Shown piece by piece: positions 12,801 through 24,700 of a stretch of DNA of 64,000 bases (its first letter is position 1; the number at the start of each line of letters is the position of its first letter). A model generated the notes under the pieces. The model saw only the letters and a list, made by a program, of their open reading frames with translations, was not told the DNA's origin and did no database searches. Source of the DNA: Acanthopleura granulata. Its lineage: Eukaryota > Mollusca > Polyplacophora > Chitonida > Chitonidae. The stretch spans positions 22,418,873-22,482,872 of the forward strand of contig JABBOT010000003.1 of NCBI GenBank assembly GCA_016165875.1. Reading direction: 5' to 3'. The position numbers and the translations under genes were made by a program.

Positions 12801-13707
12801 TAGCACAGCGTAATGACCCAGAAGCCTCCCACCAATGCGGTTGCTGTGAGATCAAGTGCAGCTCATGCTGGCTTCCTCTCTTGCCCTATGTGTGAAGGTC
12901 TGCGGATGGTTATAGGTTTCCCCCAGGCTCTGTCCTGTTTCCTTCCACCATAATGCTGGCTGCCGTCGTAAAACACCAATCCAATAAATAAATAAATTCT
13001 CACTGCCTCTTCATATTGCTGACATGTCGTGGCCATGCCTCTTCCCCATGTACATTGCCAAAAAAGCATTGTAGAGCATTGCTACATGCAGACTACGTTC
13101 ATATTTACATGCTAATGTGATGTAATCAGCAATTTTATTAAATTACTGGTTAAACCATGATCTTAAGTACATGTATGTTCATTCCCATACATGAACGTTG
13201 AGGTTCAAACCCTGGTAATGGCATGTACAACCCATCCAACACATCACACCTTTTATCTGTTCAAGGTGTTCTGCCAGGGTACCTAAAACAAGTTCAGGTA
13301 GACTAAATCAGGGTAGTATTGTAATGACATTTTTGGCTCTCTTCTTAACAGTTACTTATAGTATTTGAAAAAATAATAATATCTGTACCATACAGTTTGT
13401 ATATAAATCACACAGTATGTAGTTATTAGGGTTGTTGTTTTCAGGCACACCTGAGGGCTGTGCTGATCACGTACCTGCTGGAGTTATCCCTAACGAGCAT
13501 GGCACCTGGCTGTACGGCCGCGACGGCTGGTGTGACGGACAGCAGGTGGACGGCTGGCGGGTTGATGTCACTAACTATGTGACCACAGACTCCTCCAATC
13601 AGCTGCAGTATTATGGCTGGTTTAATGGCACGGATCCCCACCCCAAGGAAAACCCCGGCCTCATTATTCTGTGGTCCTATCTGGTCTACTATAAACCCTT
13701 CTCCTGA
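3810..13707 (+). CDS. Secreted PNGase F-like amidase with redoxin-like and PA-like N-terminal regions
   Basis: Eleven exons encode 738 aa: 3810-4447, 5268-5422, 5713-5900, 6126-6277, 8030-8167, 8910-9037, 9698-9869, 10108-10253, 11107-11219, 12556-12679, 13445-13707. All junctions are GT-AG and in phase. ATG 3810 (AACATGGCG) was chosen because a ~25-residue signal peptide follows directly. Residues ~115-260 resemble a redoxin fold (PGDRAPAFSLMTLDG). A PA-like insert (KSGAVGVLVASN) lies around residues 330-345. The C-terminal half matches bacterial peptide-N-glycosidase F: SCAHWD (Asp494, equivalent of PNGF Asp60), EIGRWISPF, ITGHG...CGEFC (Glu629, equivalent of Glu206) and GRDGWCDG. The PNGF Glu118 position appears to be Lys (TMKTAPW). 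PNGF removes N-glycans from Asn. Activity here is likely but unproven because of that third residue. Several N-glycosylation sequons (NITSNIT) fit secretion. Confidence 0.87.
7153..7614. mobile_element. Long-inverted-repeat foldback element (MITE-like) in intron 4 of the PNGase F-like gene
   Basis: The left arm starts AAGGGAAAGACC (7153) and the right arm ends GGTCTTTCCCTT (7614). Inside, ATGGTGAGTTTTATGG and CATATTGATAAT on the left are mirrored by near-identical reverse-complement segments on the right. The centre is a perfect hairpin, AAAGGCTAAT-ATGAC-ATTAGCCTTT. The whole element is therefore a ~460-bp imperfect palindrome without coding capacity. Confidence 0.75.
8631..8720 (+). repeat. 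SINE fragment (3' part)
   Basis: This copy contains the core TGAAATATTCTTGAGTGCG followed by CACCAATCAAATAAATAAAT. It is truncated at the 5' side and lies in intron 5 of the PNGase F-like gene. Confidence 0.75.
9201..9434 (+). repeat. Nearly full-length tRNA-type SINE
   Basis: This ~235-bp element has a tRNA-like head (GGGGGCCTCCGTGACC..., GTTAGCGTGCTAATGC, GAGTTCAAGACC, resembling A and B boxes). A body of TGCTGGCATTCTCTCT type and the tail AAACACCAATCAAATAAATA follow. It shares the same order of blocks with 12775-12997. Confidence 0.8.
11640..12550 (+). repeat. 51-57-bp minisatellite copied from the 5' edge of exon 10
   Basis: About 17 tandem copies fill the end of intron 9 of the PNGase F-like gene. 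Each has the form CAG-GTGCTGATYTACT...ATCACAGGCTCTGTGTATGCATCC. The consensus matches the true junction at 12551-12590 (GACAG|GTGCTGATTTACTC), so acceptor plus first codons of exon 10 (VLIYS) are repeated. The later units are more homogeneous than the early ones. Open frames across this array are by-products of the repeat. Confidence 0.9.
12775..12997 (+). repeat. Nearly full-length tRNA-type SINE
   Basis: Same family as 9201-9434: tRNA-like head (GTTAGCTCAGTTGCTTAACATG), GCGTAATGACCCAGAAGCC, the body CATAATGCTGGCTGCCGTCG and the tail CACCAATCCAATAAATAAAT. It sits in intron 10 of the PNGase F-like gene. Confidence 0.8.
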
Positions 13708-16700
13708 TCACTGGAAAACACAGCAGAGTACACACCAATCCCCATCAGCTGGAAGGCCATTTAGTGTGTGGTGGTGTTGATGCACAAAACTAGACCTGTG
13801 TTTAGTGGTATAATGACGGTTAATCGGATTCTATCTGTTATTGTATAAAATGCTGTTCAAGAACTCTTTACAAAAATGTTTGGTTGTTCCATGTATGTAT
13901 AGGTAGGACATCTCATATGTACCTGCAGAAGGTTCACATCTCGAGTTGTCGTCTGTTTAAATTTTGTACCAATTAAGAGAACTGTCCTGTAGTTGTATCT
14001 AACAAAGCAATTTTCAAGCTCTTTTCTTTTATTTAAAAAAGTACTCTTTTGACAGACCAGTGTTACATTGTTGTGAAAGCTATACCTGGAGAAGTCTTTG
14101 CAATGTGTTATGTAACATTTCAAAGATGTGTTTATTGTTTGATGTTTCTGTAGATTTCTATTACTTATTATTGTATAAAGGTTGTTTATTTGAAGGTACC
14201 TTACCAGTAATGCAGTGTGTGTATAAACATACTTATAGGAATTCCCACTCCACCAAGAAAAGACTGTGATAAATGAGAATTTGTGTATTGAGAGTTCAAA
14301 AATTGTTTTCAGTGAATGCATATAACGTTATCTAAAGAGATGCTACCATGGATTTTAATTTTTTCTTTTTTGTTCTGAGAGAAGAGGAATGTGTGGATGT
14401 TTTGTTGACTTTAATTGGTAAACTTATTTGTTGATAACGGCAACATTCCACATTTCAGGAAGATTTCTGTGCCACTCATTGTGACCACAGTGTGATCTTA
14501 ATAGAAAATAATCTTAATGGAGATACATTATTGACTGTTTAGTTCATGGTATGAGCCAGGAGCTGGTTTTTCAGAATGTAACAGAATGTACTAACAGAAT
14601 GTACTACATGTACCAACGTTGTTCTAATTAATTCATTACCAATACGATGTTAGACCAGATCATTACAAGTTAACACCAATCCCATGCAATCTTAATTCCA
14701 CAGTCTTACTACATGTACACTTTTCAACAACCAATCCGGAGCCTAAGAGTTAACCAATGGATTTATCAATGTGTTTTTGGCTACCCATACTCTGTGGCTA
14801 ACAGACTGAGGGGTGGGACATACACTCTGTGTACTGGTGTCCTACCTTTTGGCATATATATATATATATATATATATATGCGTGTGTGTGTGTGTGTATA
14901 TATGTTAATGTAAGCATGTAGTGTCTGGAATTTATCAAAACTTTTAGTATGTGTTCAAGTTGTTGAAGATATTACGAATTTACTGATGCAAATTATTAGC
15001 CTAACTAGCTACATAAATATATACATTGCAAATTTTAATAAGGGAAGTTGCATACCACCTAGATATAAAAGTTAGCCTATATGGAGAAAGATTAAGTTCT
15101 CCAATAAAATGTTGAATGTCCAGCCTGTAAATGTGACTTCATGAGCTATATATGTAGGATATGACTTTATAAATCATGGTTTCCGGGATAATTGTCGTAA
15201 AAATATAAAACAGTGGAAGGCCTATGTGGAAAAGATGCCTATATATCACAGTCATATGACAGTGACTCGGCCCAAGAAGTAGCCTACCAATGATTTATAT
15301 ATTTATTTCCTTGGTATTTTATGCCGTACTCAAGAATATTTCATTAATTGCCGGTGGCCAGCAATATGAAGCCAATGACCATCTGGAGGCTGCTGGCACA
15401 CCTGCCTGGCCACATATGGCCTGACAGGACGTCTTCGACTTGAACCAACAGTGACAGCATAGGTGAGAGGTTTCTGGGTCATTGTGCTGCACTGACGCAC
15501 TAACCCCCTCAGCCATGGAGACCTCATCGGCTAATGAGAACAGTGCTACTGTACATTGAAAGGAAGATTTATGTTTATATGGAAATGTTACTGGTGTCAA
15601 AAGGTATGGTCTGCTAGGGCTGCTGTTTTTACATAAATGATTCAAATACAACTAGAAAAAAACTTAAATTTTATTTAAATTTCAATTAACTCTTTTGGAT
15701 TGATGAACCATACTGTATCTTACTTAATATAACTTGAAACATGTTATAAAGGCAGGGGCCCAGGTTTTCGCCGGGTAGAAATACTTTCCAACACGTTTGT
15801 TAGTTTAAACCTGCACCTTCAGATAATGTTGATAAGTGTATTGTAGGCTTACAACAATACGCTCTGTAAGGATATATAAAAATTCGGCCAGTCCAATATC
15901 CTAAAAACATGTATTAGGCCTATACTATGGACTGAATCAATCCACTGAATCAGTCATGAACTTTTTGCTGATGCCTATAGTTGCCCCGCATCGTTGACAA
16001 AAAATATATGTTAAGGCCTTAAATGTCCAGGTACAAAGTCTATCAATTAATATTAGCGCCTCAAAACTGGAAATGTACGAGTGCGTAACACATACACATG
16101 CAGTTAATGAGATCGATATATTTCAAACTGAGGCCGGCGTAAGGGGACTGATAATCCACGGTGGATCTAGACACCGCTAACCTCAACTAAAACACTTCAC
16201 AGCGTCACTGACTCCGTATTCAGCGATCGATTTGCTTAGTTTATCAGGCCTTCAAGTGACTCCCATGTTTTCTTTATTTCTTTGCCCCAAACCTCCTACA
16301 TTTCCTAATGGGGGCCGCGGTGGTGGTGGTAAGGAGTTGTAGACAAGTTCTTTGGTGCCATCGAGGCACAGCTGGGATCACTTTAACCGATGTCACTCAC
16401 TGATTGATGCGATAGTGAACAAATTGCCTTTCTCCGTTGTTTTACTCAAGACGGAAGATGTTACCGGATTTGTTTTTTCACAGTATCTCCATGTTGCCCA
16501 CCCCACCGCTGTACATAATGATAATATCTGACTTGTTGACAATAATCTCGGCATATAAATGTACAAACAACGCCTGAATATTGTCTTAATCGGCGTTCCC
16601 AGATGGGTTATACAGCTAAAAATAAACAAGTGGGGTCTTGTGGACCCATTTTGTCTAACATACTTGAAATCATTGCATACCTGAGGATACAGTATTGCAG

Positions 16701-17030
16701 GCACACGGATCTACTGCGAACGACTTAGTAGTTGCTGTTGTAGCATGCATGTGGGCTCCATGTGTAGCTATATTTAGTTACCTGATCCAGTTATTAAAGT
16801 TTCAAAGATCATTTTTCCGCTGTTATTCAAAAATCGACAAGGAACTCCAGAGCTGAATATATGGTGTTTTTTTTTACTTATGTACAAGAAATGGGTAATT
16901 GCAAGTACCGTTTTGGTGAACGTTGTTTGATGTAAGCGGCGACCAATTCCAGCGTTACGCTGCAGTCTCCTCGTGCCGGTCACAGGAAGAAATGCACTGA
17001 CGGGTACTGATGCAATGAGTGCAGCTGACC
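13708..17030. other. 3' UTR of the PNGase F-like gene and intergenic DNA
   Basis: No coding exon was found. The nearest canonical AATAAA on the plus strand is at about 15106, so the 3' UTR is either long or uses a variant signal. A (TA)n(TG)n microsatellite lies at about 14857-14900 and a reversed SINE at 15293-15528. Confidence 0.5.
15293..15528 (-). repeat. SINE copy in reverse orientation
   Basis: TTTATATATTTATTT, then TTTTATGCCGTACTCAAGAA, then ATTTCATT, with CTAACCCCCTCAGCCATGG at the far end as the reverse complement of the tRNA-like head. It is essentially full length. Confidence 0.75.
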
Positions 17031-18907
17031 ATGGTGTTACGGACGATTCTAGGGTATCGTATAATACAATTTTACTCTCGATGTTTACAGCAAGAAGCCT
17101 TCATAACTTAATATAGCGAACACTGTACCAATGTTCAACTGATTAGTAAAAAAACAACAGATTTTATGTGTAAATAAACTCAGCGAAGCTGATGGTACAA
17201 GTTACCCGTTAATGGTGCTACGGCCATGTTATGTTTTCATAAACAGACCCTCTAAGCCTAGAGGTTTCATTAGTGCATTGGTTGACAAACGAGTTGAAGT
17301 GAGAGATGTTTGCGTAGTCTTAGTATCACTATGACTGGCGAGAAAGTGTTAGACATGTGATTTGACGTTGCCTGATCTGATGTGCAAATGTCATTTATTG
17401 AGGCTTACGACTTGATGTTTGTATTGTCTTTTTATAGCTACCTGTCCAGGAATGAACAACTTATACAAAAGGTCGGTCCAATCATTTGTATATACCTTCT
17501 CTCTTGTTTTTAGAAAAGTGCTGCTATTGTACCTGTAAATATCCAGTTTGATTGAAGCGTGTGTTGGCAGTGACATAAATAACTTATAACTTTAGGTCTA
17601 AGCTACTATCCCAGCTAAAACCAGATGATTGTCAAATATGTTAATACGTGTTAATAATAGGCCTACCGTTGTTTTCTAGTGAAATGCTGATTTGCTTGAC
17701 CGACTCCCCTTCTTTTAACTAACCTCTTCACTCCACCTCTTGCCCACAATATATAGATGAAATCAGTACTGCCAGTGTGATGTTTTGTCCTATCAAAAGC
17801 CTTCCGACAACACATACGCCACTAAGTATCATTTTCCGTGTAATCTTAATGTCAAGTGACCCCTATGGCTTATTTATTTATTTTTTGTTTTTTGTTGTTT
17901 TTTTTTTTTGTTTTTTTTTTTGGCTTTTTACTGTATATTAAGAAATAAATAACATACAGTGTACATTGGCTTATATTTGACAAACTGATGTAACTTCAGT
18001 TAGCAGATAGCTACCCCATGAGGAGAGCTGCACAGATGACTGCCTATCTATTCTTCAAAGGAAAAGAAATAGGTAAGGCCTATTACGTGACCATCAGAAC
18101 CAGTGATTGAATGCTGTTGAGTATAACGTACAGCTGCTCTGTTTAACATTGCCCAAGCAGATGGGAAGTGATCGCTGTCACTAGAGTATATTTCAGTGAT
18201 ATTTCATCTTGAGCGAATCACACTTGATTCATTTACCGTGCTTGCCCACACATATTTTGTCCCCAGTATCAAAACTCATCGTGTCATTTTTGGTCAGAAA
18301 TTGTTGCAGAAGATGATATTATCATAAAATATAACCAAAATATGATGATGAAATATGACAGTTGATCACCTGCCCACACCAGTATTCAAAAATACTGAAA
18401 AGCATTCATGAGAGAAGAATCCTGTTTTGTGTGATGGATTCTCGTAGCACATTGTTTTGTACTTAATTGCTTTTGGTCACACAGAGCAAATTCTGTGTCA
18501 GTTGGATTGGTTGGAAATGACTTTAAAGAACTTTGGATTTATACCAACATGGTTTCTTCTGCTAGTGGAGATCTTCAAAGATGTCATGAATATAGACCTG
18601 TACTGATATTCAAGTAAAAGTCACTTTGTGGCAATGTGGATTTTATCTGACCCATGTGGGAAAAAGGTCTACTCTGTACAGAAAGTTGTGTGCATTATAA
18701 GGCATGGCAGTATTGTCTCTTTTATTTCAAAATGGCCTGTTTCTTTTTTCAGGTGAAGAAAGCTTGCACAAACTGAAGGACTCCAAAGCCATGAACAGAA
18801 TGATAGATGAAGCCAGAACCAGTGGTAGCAGGTTTAATACATTTACCAAAGAGATCAAGGATGGATTCAAAGAAATAAGTGATGACATCAAAAGGCGACA
18901 AAGATGA
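17031..18907 (+). CDS. NCBP2AS2: NCBP2AS2-like small protein
   Basis: Four exons encode 94 aa: 17031-17053 (23 nt), 17438-17471 (34 nt), 18000-18072 and 18753-18907. Phases close exactly (2, 0, 1). The chain was found by matching to the human NCBP2AS2 layout: MVLRTILG for MVLRRLLA; NEQLIQKLADSYPMRRAAQ for the human SPQLVERLSESRPIRRAAQ; then a basic helical C-terminus with SRFNTFTKEIKDGFK where human has RFRDAFTQELRRGLR. The human protein is a small, poorly characterised, basic factor. The first two exons are far too short for a gene finder, and without them the remaining two look like an orphan fragment. An in-frame TAA directly upstream of exon 3 confirms that it must be spliced. Poly(A) signal AATAAA is at 19913. 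Confidence 0.82.
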
Positions 18908-19874
18908 CAGCCACAGTGCATCTTATTGTCAATGTACAAGGCTATGGTGATATTATCTCGTGACATCTTACTGGACTGTGGGAAGAATGTTCACCAGCCT
19001 GCTGCAAATCATTGCTGAAGTGTGAACCTTTTATAAGACACAAGATGTCATCAGTTGATTTTGATGACATCACCTGTTCATATGTGTGGTGTTACTGGTT
19101 TTATACAGATATATATATATATAAATATAGATGTACATAGCTGAGAAAATAGATAATGATCCTAGGTAATTAACTCATGTACATAGATTTACGTGTATTA
19201 ACATTAAACAGTTTATGAGTGTAGTTCATAGTGTTCACGTTTTTGGATGGTGTTTTGGGCTTGTTCACATGCAGTTGTTTGTTGGGTTGTTGTCAGAAGG
19301 CTCCATCTGATATAGCCTGATTTTGACATTCATAAATATGAACTCTATCACATAAGCGAAATACTCTTTAGACTATGGGGTCAAAATTAAGAATCATATA
19401 ATCATATGTATTACTATACACATGTACAAGTTATTACCATGACAACAATGGATAAGGCAGGGAATTCCACTCTGATATTGTGGTGTCATTTTCAGCGCTG
19501 AAATCTGATTATTTCAAATGACATACTAAGGGTGTCTAGCCTGCTTTCCCTTGTGAGATGTCTATTCAGGAACGGTGCTGGTTTGCAACAATCCAGTTAT
19601 ATGAAGTAAACATTTGAGGACACATCGTAGTTTTGTATACAGTACATTTTATGACATAAGTTTCTTTACCTTGCTTGAAAGAATATCAAGCTAGGGCATG
19701 TTTCACACTGTTATATGCACAGAATTTCTCTGTCTGATGACCAGTATTGTAAATATTACGTCACCATGGAAGTCCTGTGCTGGTGATGTTACATGTGCTT
19801 TGTAAATGGGCACCCAGGGGTACTAAATATACAGACTAGAGAAAGTGCCTTTGTAAACATTGATATGCACATAC

Positions 19875-19880
19875 TTTATT
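19875..19880 (-). terminator. Candidate poly(A) signal of the ARM-TIR gene
   Basis: TTTATT on the plus strand reads AATAAA on the minus strand. It would give the TIR gene a ~1.7-kb 3' UTR; 19920-21615 holds no coding exon that I can see. Confidence 0.35.
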
Positions 19881-19912
19881 GCACCAAGAATGCTAAAAAG
19901 GTGTGTTAACAA

Positions 19913-19918
19913 AATAAA
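19913..19918 (+). terminator. Candidate poly(A) signal of the NCBP2AS2-like gene
   Basis: AATAAA on the plus strand about 1 kb after the stop codon. It lies 38 bp from a minus-strand AATAAA at 19880-19875, so the two convergent 3' UTRs probably overlap. Confidence 0.4.
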
Positions 19919-21547
19919 ATATGTATATAAGAATACAAACTCAGCAAAAGCACTGAGAGCTAAAAAGCTACATCAATATCAATGAAATTCACTCTGGAAA
20001 AAAGTACATGTAAGCACAATTTAAAATGGCACAATTCGCAAAATCAATAAGCACTTGAAAAGTGGAATGTGACCAGAAACGCTCAAGACTAGAGCAGAAC
20101 AACGTATATCAAATACAGCTACTTTAATCGGTTATGCAGTTTATACCAGGAAAATGGCAACAGAAGAAATGGTCAAATGTAAGTCATGACAAATCATCAT
20201 ACTTGTAACTATGAATCCACCAAATATTAAAACCATATGTCAGAAGAATTCGAGATATAGCCCGGACAAGAATATGGACGCACAGAGAGACAAAATCCCT
20301 ACACTATTATACTACCGCCATTACCGTCGGCGTATAAAAATGTGAAGCAACCTCTATGGAATTAAAGCAAAAACAAATACTCCATGTAATAAGCATATCT
20401 CTTAAATTGGCAAAACATCTTCCATAACCCATACAAGAAGCAACTCAGTGTTTGAACAAGTGCTGATACTTACCTGTCATTATCATCATTTAACACACTT
20501 CAATAATAGAGTGTTGTGGGGAAAACAGACAACAGGCCCCATGTGCAATTGTGTCACTGTTTTATAACACCGAAAACTGAAATGTTCTTTCTTCACCAGT
20601 AACACCATTTCTCAGGAAATTTTGACAATTTGGGCCACTTGAGAGTATATTATAAAACATTATCTTTTGATTAATTTCCATTAATCTAAGCTTAACATTA
20701 TGGACATGCACAAACATCCCTTACACAAAAGGGAATACCAGAAAGGAACCTTTCTCTGATGATCTGAAAACCATGCATCAACATGGAACTGCAAACATTA
20801 CATTTACACATGCCTTTGCAAGATCAATGTACAATGTCACCTTGTTCTCATGTCAAAGTGCTTAAATGAATTTACTTCCAGTCACTAAAGGGGCTAAAAC
20901 TGCCTTTTGACACACAGCACGCATATTACGGCACCCAGCCATTTCACCATCACACATATCACATGCAGCCAATGACTGGGAGCCACAGCGGATATGTATT
21001 ATCAGTCACATACAAAAATATTTACATAGACATATATGGCATGAGCTTGATGGCTGTGACCTGTGACTGCCTTACAAGTAACTGCTAAATTTCATCTTTG
21101 CCTTGATCTTTAACATATATTTATTGTATTAAATTAACATTCCAGGGACTAGTTACAGATATAGCACAGCACACACTTTCAGGGTTATGACTCTGCATTC
21201 TCTGCTTGGCCTGTTAAACTTCGTAATCCCCATGTGCTGTCTGTAATAATTATGCTAGTGAAGAAGAGACATCAGCACTTTTTCATTGATATGAAATGAG
21301 AGGGATAAACTGGCAAGCTTTACATTTTTCCTGTCTACATTTGTTTCCAGATTTTCTAGTCTCAGTTAAGGAGAACATAATATCTCAAATGTGGTATTTA
21401 ATTTTTATCAGTAGAAAAAGAATGTATATGTGGTTACTGTATAAACTAGTATAAACAGGTTGTTATTCACTGGGGTAACTGGACACTGCTGACAACTGAT
21501 GTATAATGTAAGGAGCTGAACCTCATTTAGTTAGCAAGCAACAGGAT

Positions 21548-21700
21548 TGATGGCAGAAAGGACAACACCCTGGATAGCTGAAATCTCTCCTTATGTAGCA
21601 GCTTTAGCTGTGTCTTCATGGCAGAGAAGACAAGGCCCTGGACAGCTGAAGCCTCTCCTTGAGTAGCAGCTTTAGCTCAGTCTTCAGGGTGGAGAAGAAC
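21548..21700. repeat. 68-bp tandem duplication across the 3' coding end of the TIR gene
   Basis: The segment with TAGCAGCTTTAGCT...GTCTTCA recurs at a 68-bp offset (21598 versus 21666), one copy in the last coding exon and one mainly after the stop. The duplication repeats the TELKLLLKERLQLSR-coding segment, but the second copy lies behind the TGA at 21616-21618. Confidence 0.7.
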
Positions 21701-24700
21701 ACCTCAGGGGCCCTCTCGTACATCCTCTGCAGCTCTGCTAACAGGGAACCATCCATCTCTGGAAATCTGCACAACAAATATAATTATCTGATAATAATGA
21801 ACACATGAATTCCTTCATTAACCACAGGCACACAATTTTAAACAACACTACCAGAGACAAAATGGCCTAAAGCTATGACTGCATATCACTAGACCTAAAG
21901 AGTGGAACTACTGTGATGGTATCTCTTAATGCTGATCTGGAGTGATATACAAACTATTCAATTCAAGTTCAATGGAGACCCACTTACCTTCGACCATGTG
22001 GAAAAGTTTGACATCACGTTGTCAGAGGTCAGTGGTTTACTCAAGGCACTCCAGTTTGCGACACCGTGTAAGTGAAATGTCCTTGAGTATGGCAATCAAC
22101 AATGACCATTCAGTATTCACTGAAAATTTTGTTCACCATATTAATGACTTTCAAATACACGTATTAAGGATTTCAAGAACGACAGGGAGGTGACACATAC
22201 GTACACTGATAATCTGTTTATTCCTGACTTTGACAGCCAATCTACCACTTGGGCCTCTGACCAGGTCCTCCAATCAACTGACTCTGCTAGAGTGGGGGGA
22301 ATTTCACTCATTTCCTGTTGATGACTTTTCTGAATCAACTCTTCAGTTTGCTGTGTAGTTCTCGCATGAGTGACAGAAATAGATGGAGCAACCTGCATTC
22401 CTCTGTTCCCAAGTTCTGATAATATTTTTGGCAGGACAGCTTCGACTTGATCTGTATGGTGAATGGAGATGTAGAGGTGAGTTCCAACCAGCATGCCTAG
22501 CCAGCCATCTGGGGAGTAGCTGGGCTCCACTTGTAGTGGCAGGATAGCCTTCCTCAACTTGTACGTATACTCTGCCTCTGAAACCAACAAACAGTCCATT
22601 CATGTACATGTACTAACAGGACAGAAGCTGGAAACCATGCTTATGCTACCCACACTACCTCTAGGACAGCAAAATTCTTTACTCTTACTTTCGTACTTGT
22701 TCTAATCTAAATAAATGTTTATTCACTGTCACTTCAAAATCTGAATATGCACTTATTCACAGTCATCATGGGTATATCATTTTTCTGAAAATACGTGTTA
22801 AATGTGTATATCCAAATTTACTGCCTTATTTTCCTACAAGAAAAAGAATTCCTGCTGTTAGCCTGTAATATTTCCTCCTTTCCAACACACATGATGGAAT
22901 AAATCCAGTCTATTTCCAAAGTAACCTGAAGGAACTGAAATACTGGTATACTAACATTAAAATACTGGTATACTAATATTAAAATACTGGTATACTAACA
23001 TTAAAAGAGAAACATGTTCACAGAACATGTCTATTACATCTATGTTTCTGACAGACTTATTCAATGAAGAACAGATGTTAAGAAAAAAATCTTTAACAGT
23101 GCTAGCTGAATTAAAGGAAATTATGCTGTAATGACCTGTCCTGCAGCTGGGGCTGTCCTTGTACTTCTGTGACATGGCCACTATGACCACAGCTGCCCCT
23201 TCTACTGCCAGAGCCATAGCCTCCAGGGTGGATCCACCTGTGCACAATAACACACTCCCTCAGTCACGAGCTCTCATCACAAGCTCAGCATATCAAATGT
23301 ATGCATGGGTTCTATATCATACTCAACAATATTTCAGAATGAGAATGTATGTATATACTGTGTTTCCTTGTGGCAGGGTGAGTCCGTGCCACCAAAAAGC
23401 TGCCGTCAATGGAATATCATGCATCAAGGAACACCAGACATGACACCCCACCCAACAAACATCTGCTGTCATGCACCCAACCCCCCACCAAGACATCTAT
23501 GCCAGTATAACATCTGCTGTCATGCACCCAACTCCCCACCACAACATCTATGCCAGTATAACATCTGCTGTCATGCACCCCACTCCCCACCACGACATCT
23601 ATGCCACTATAACATCTGCTGTCACGCACCCCACCCCCCACCACAATATCTATGCCAGTACAACATCTGCTGTCACACACACCACCCCCCCCACCACGAC
23701 ATCTATGCCACTATAACATCTGCTGTCACGCACCCCACCCCCTACCACAACATCTATGCCAGTATAACATCTGCTCTCATGCACCCCACCCCCCACCACA
23801 ACATCTATGCCAGTATAACATCTGCTGTCATGCACCCAACCCCCCAACCACAACATTTATGCTAGTATGACTCTGTCATGATGCTTTATAATTTAAAAGA
23901 TCACTGTATCACATGAAATAAATCACCATTGCAAAAGACTTCACTATCTGAATGAAATCGATTATCATTGGTGTTTTACCCCGTATTGGAACTCAGGAAT
24001 TTTTCACTTCTATGACAATGACCAGCACTATGGTGGGAGGAAACTTTGCATAGCCCAGGATTAACCCATGACCATCTGCAGGTTGAAAAGTCTGTGTTCA
24101 ATTAAAATGTTTTGAAGTTTACTGTCTATGGTTTGTGAACAATATATGCTTAAGAAGACTACCAGATCCATGGGCCCATAAAGTGCACGTAGTAAGCATT
24201 CCATATGCACAATTTCCATGGCCACCAATACTGTAGGCATTACATCTCCATGGCAGTCAAAAGAACAGAACCCTACATGTGCTTTGCATTCCCTAATAGT
24301 GGCAACAAGGTTACAACACCTAACTCACTCATCTGTTCCACATCCATCCAGACTTTGTACCCAGCATTCTTCAGTTTGTCCTTGACCTTTAACATAATGG
24401 GTTTGGAGTCCCACTGGTAGCTGATCATCACATGGGGCACACTGACAGGAATTGCTGTAAAAGCCATTTGAAGTAGATAAAGCATACCCATAATAAGACA
24501 TTTTATGGCACCTACCCACCTGAGAATCTTGTCAGTTATTATCAGTTAACCAAAGGTGACTGCCCATGTGAATGCATCTCAAGAATCACTTCCTACATAT
24601 AAATTTAGACGCTGTTCATTCTACATATTCAATAGGCAATTTTGTAATGTGCGATACTACTTGATGGCAATCTAGCAAAATTTGGACTATAATGTAAATA

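Noticed and set aside
23305..23865. His/Pro/Cys-rich 186-aa open frame and frames on the opposite strand
   Set aside because: They are produced by a 51-bp minisatellite (a multiple of three) in an intron of the TIR gene.
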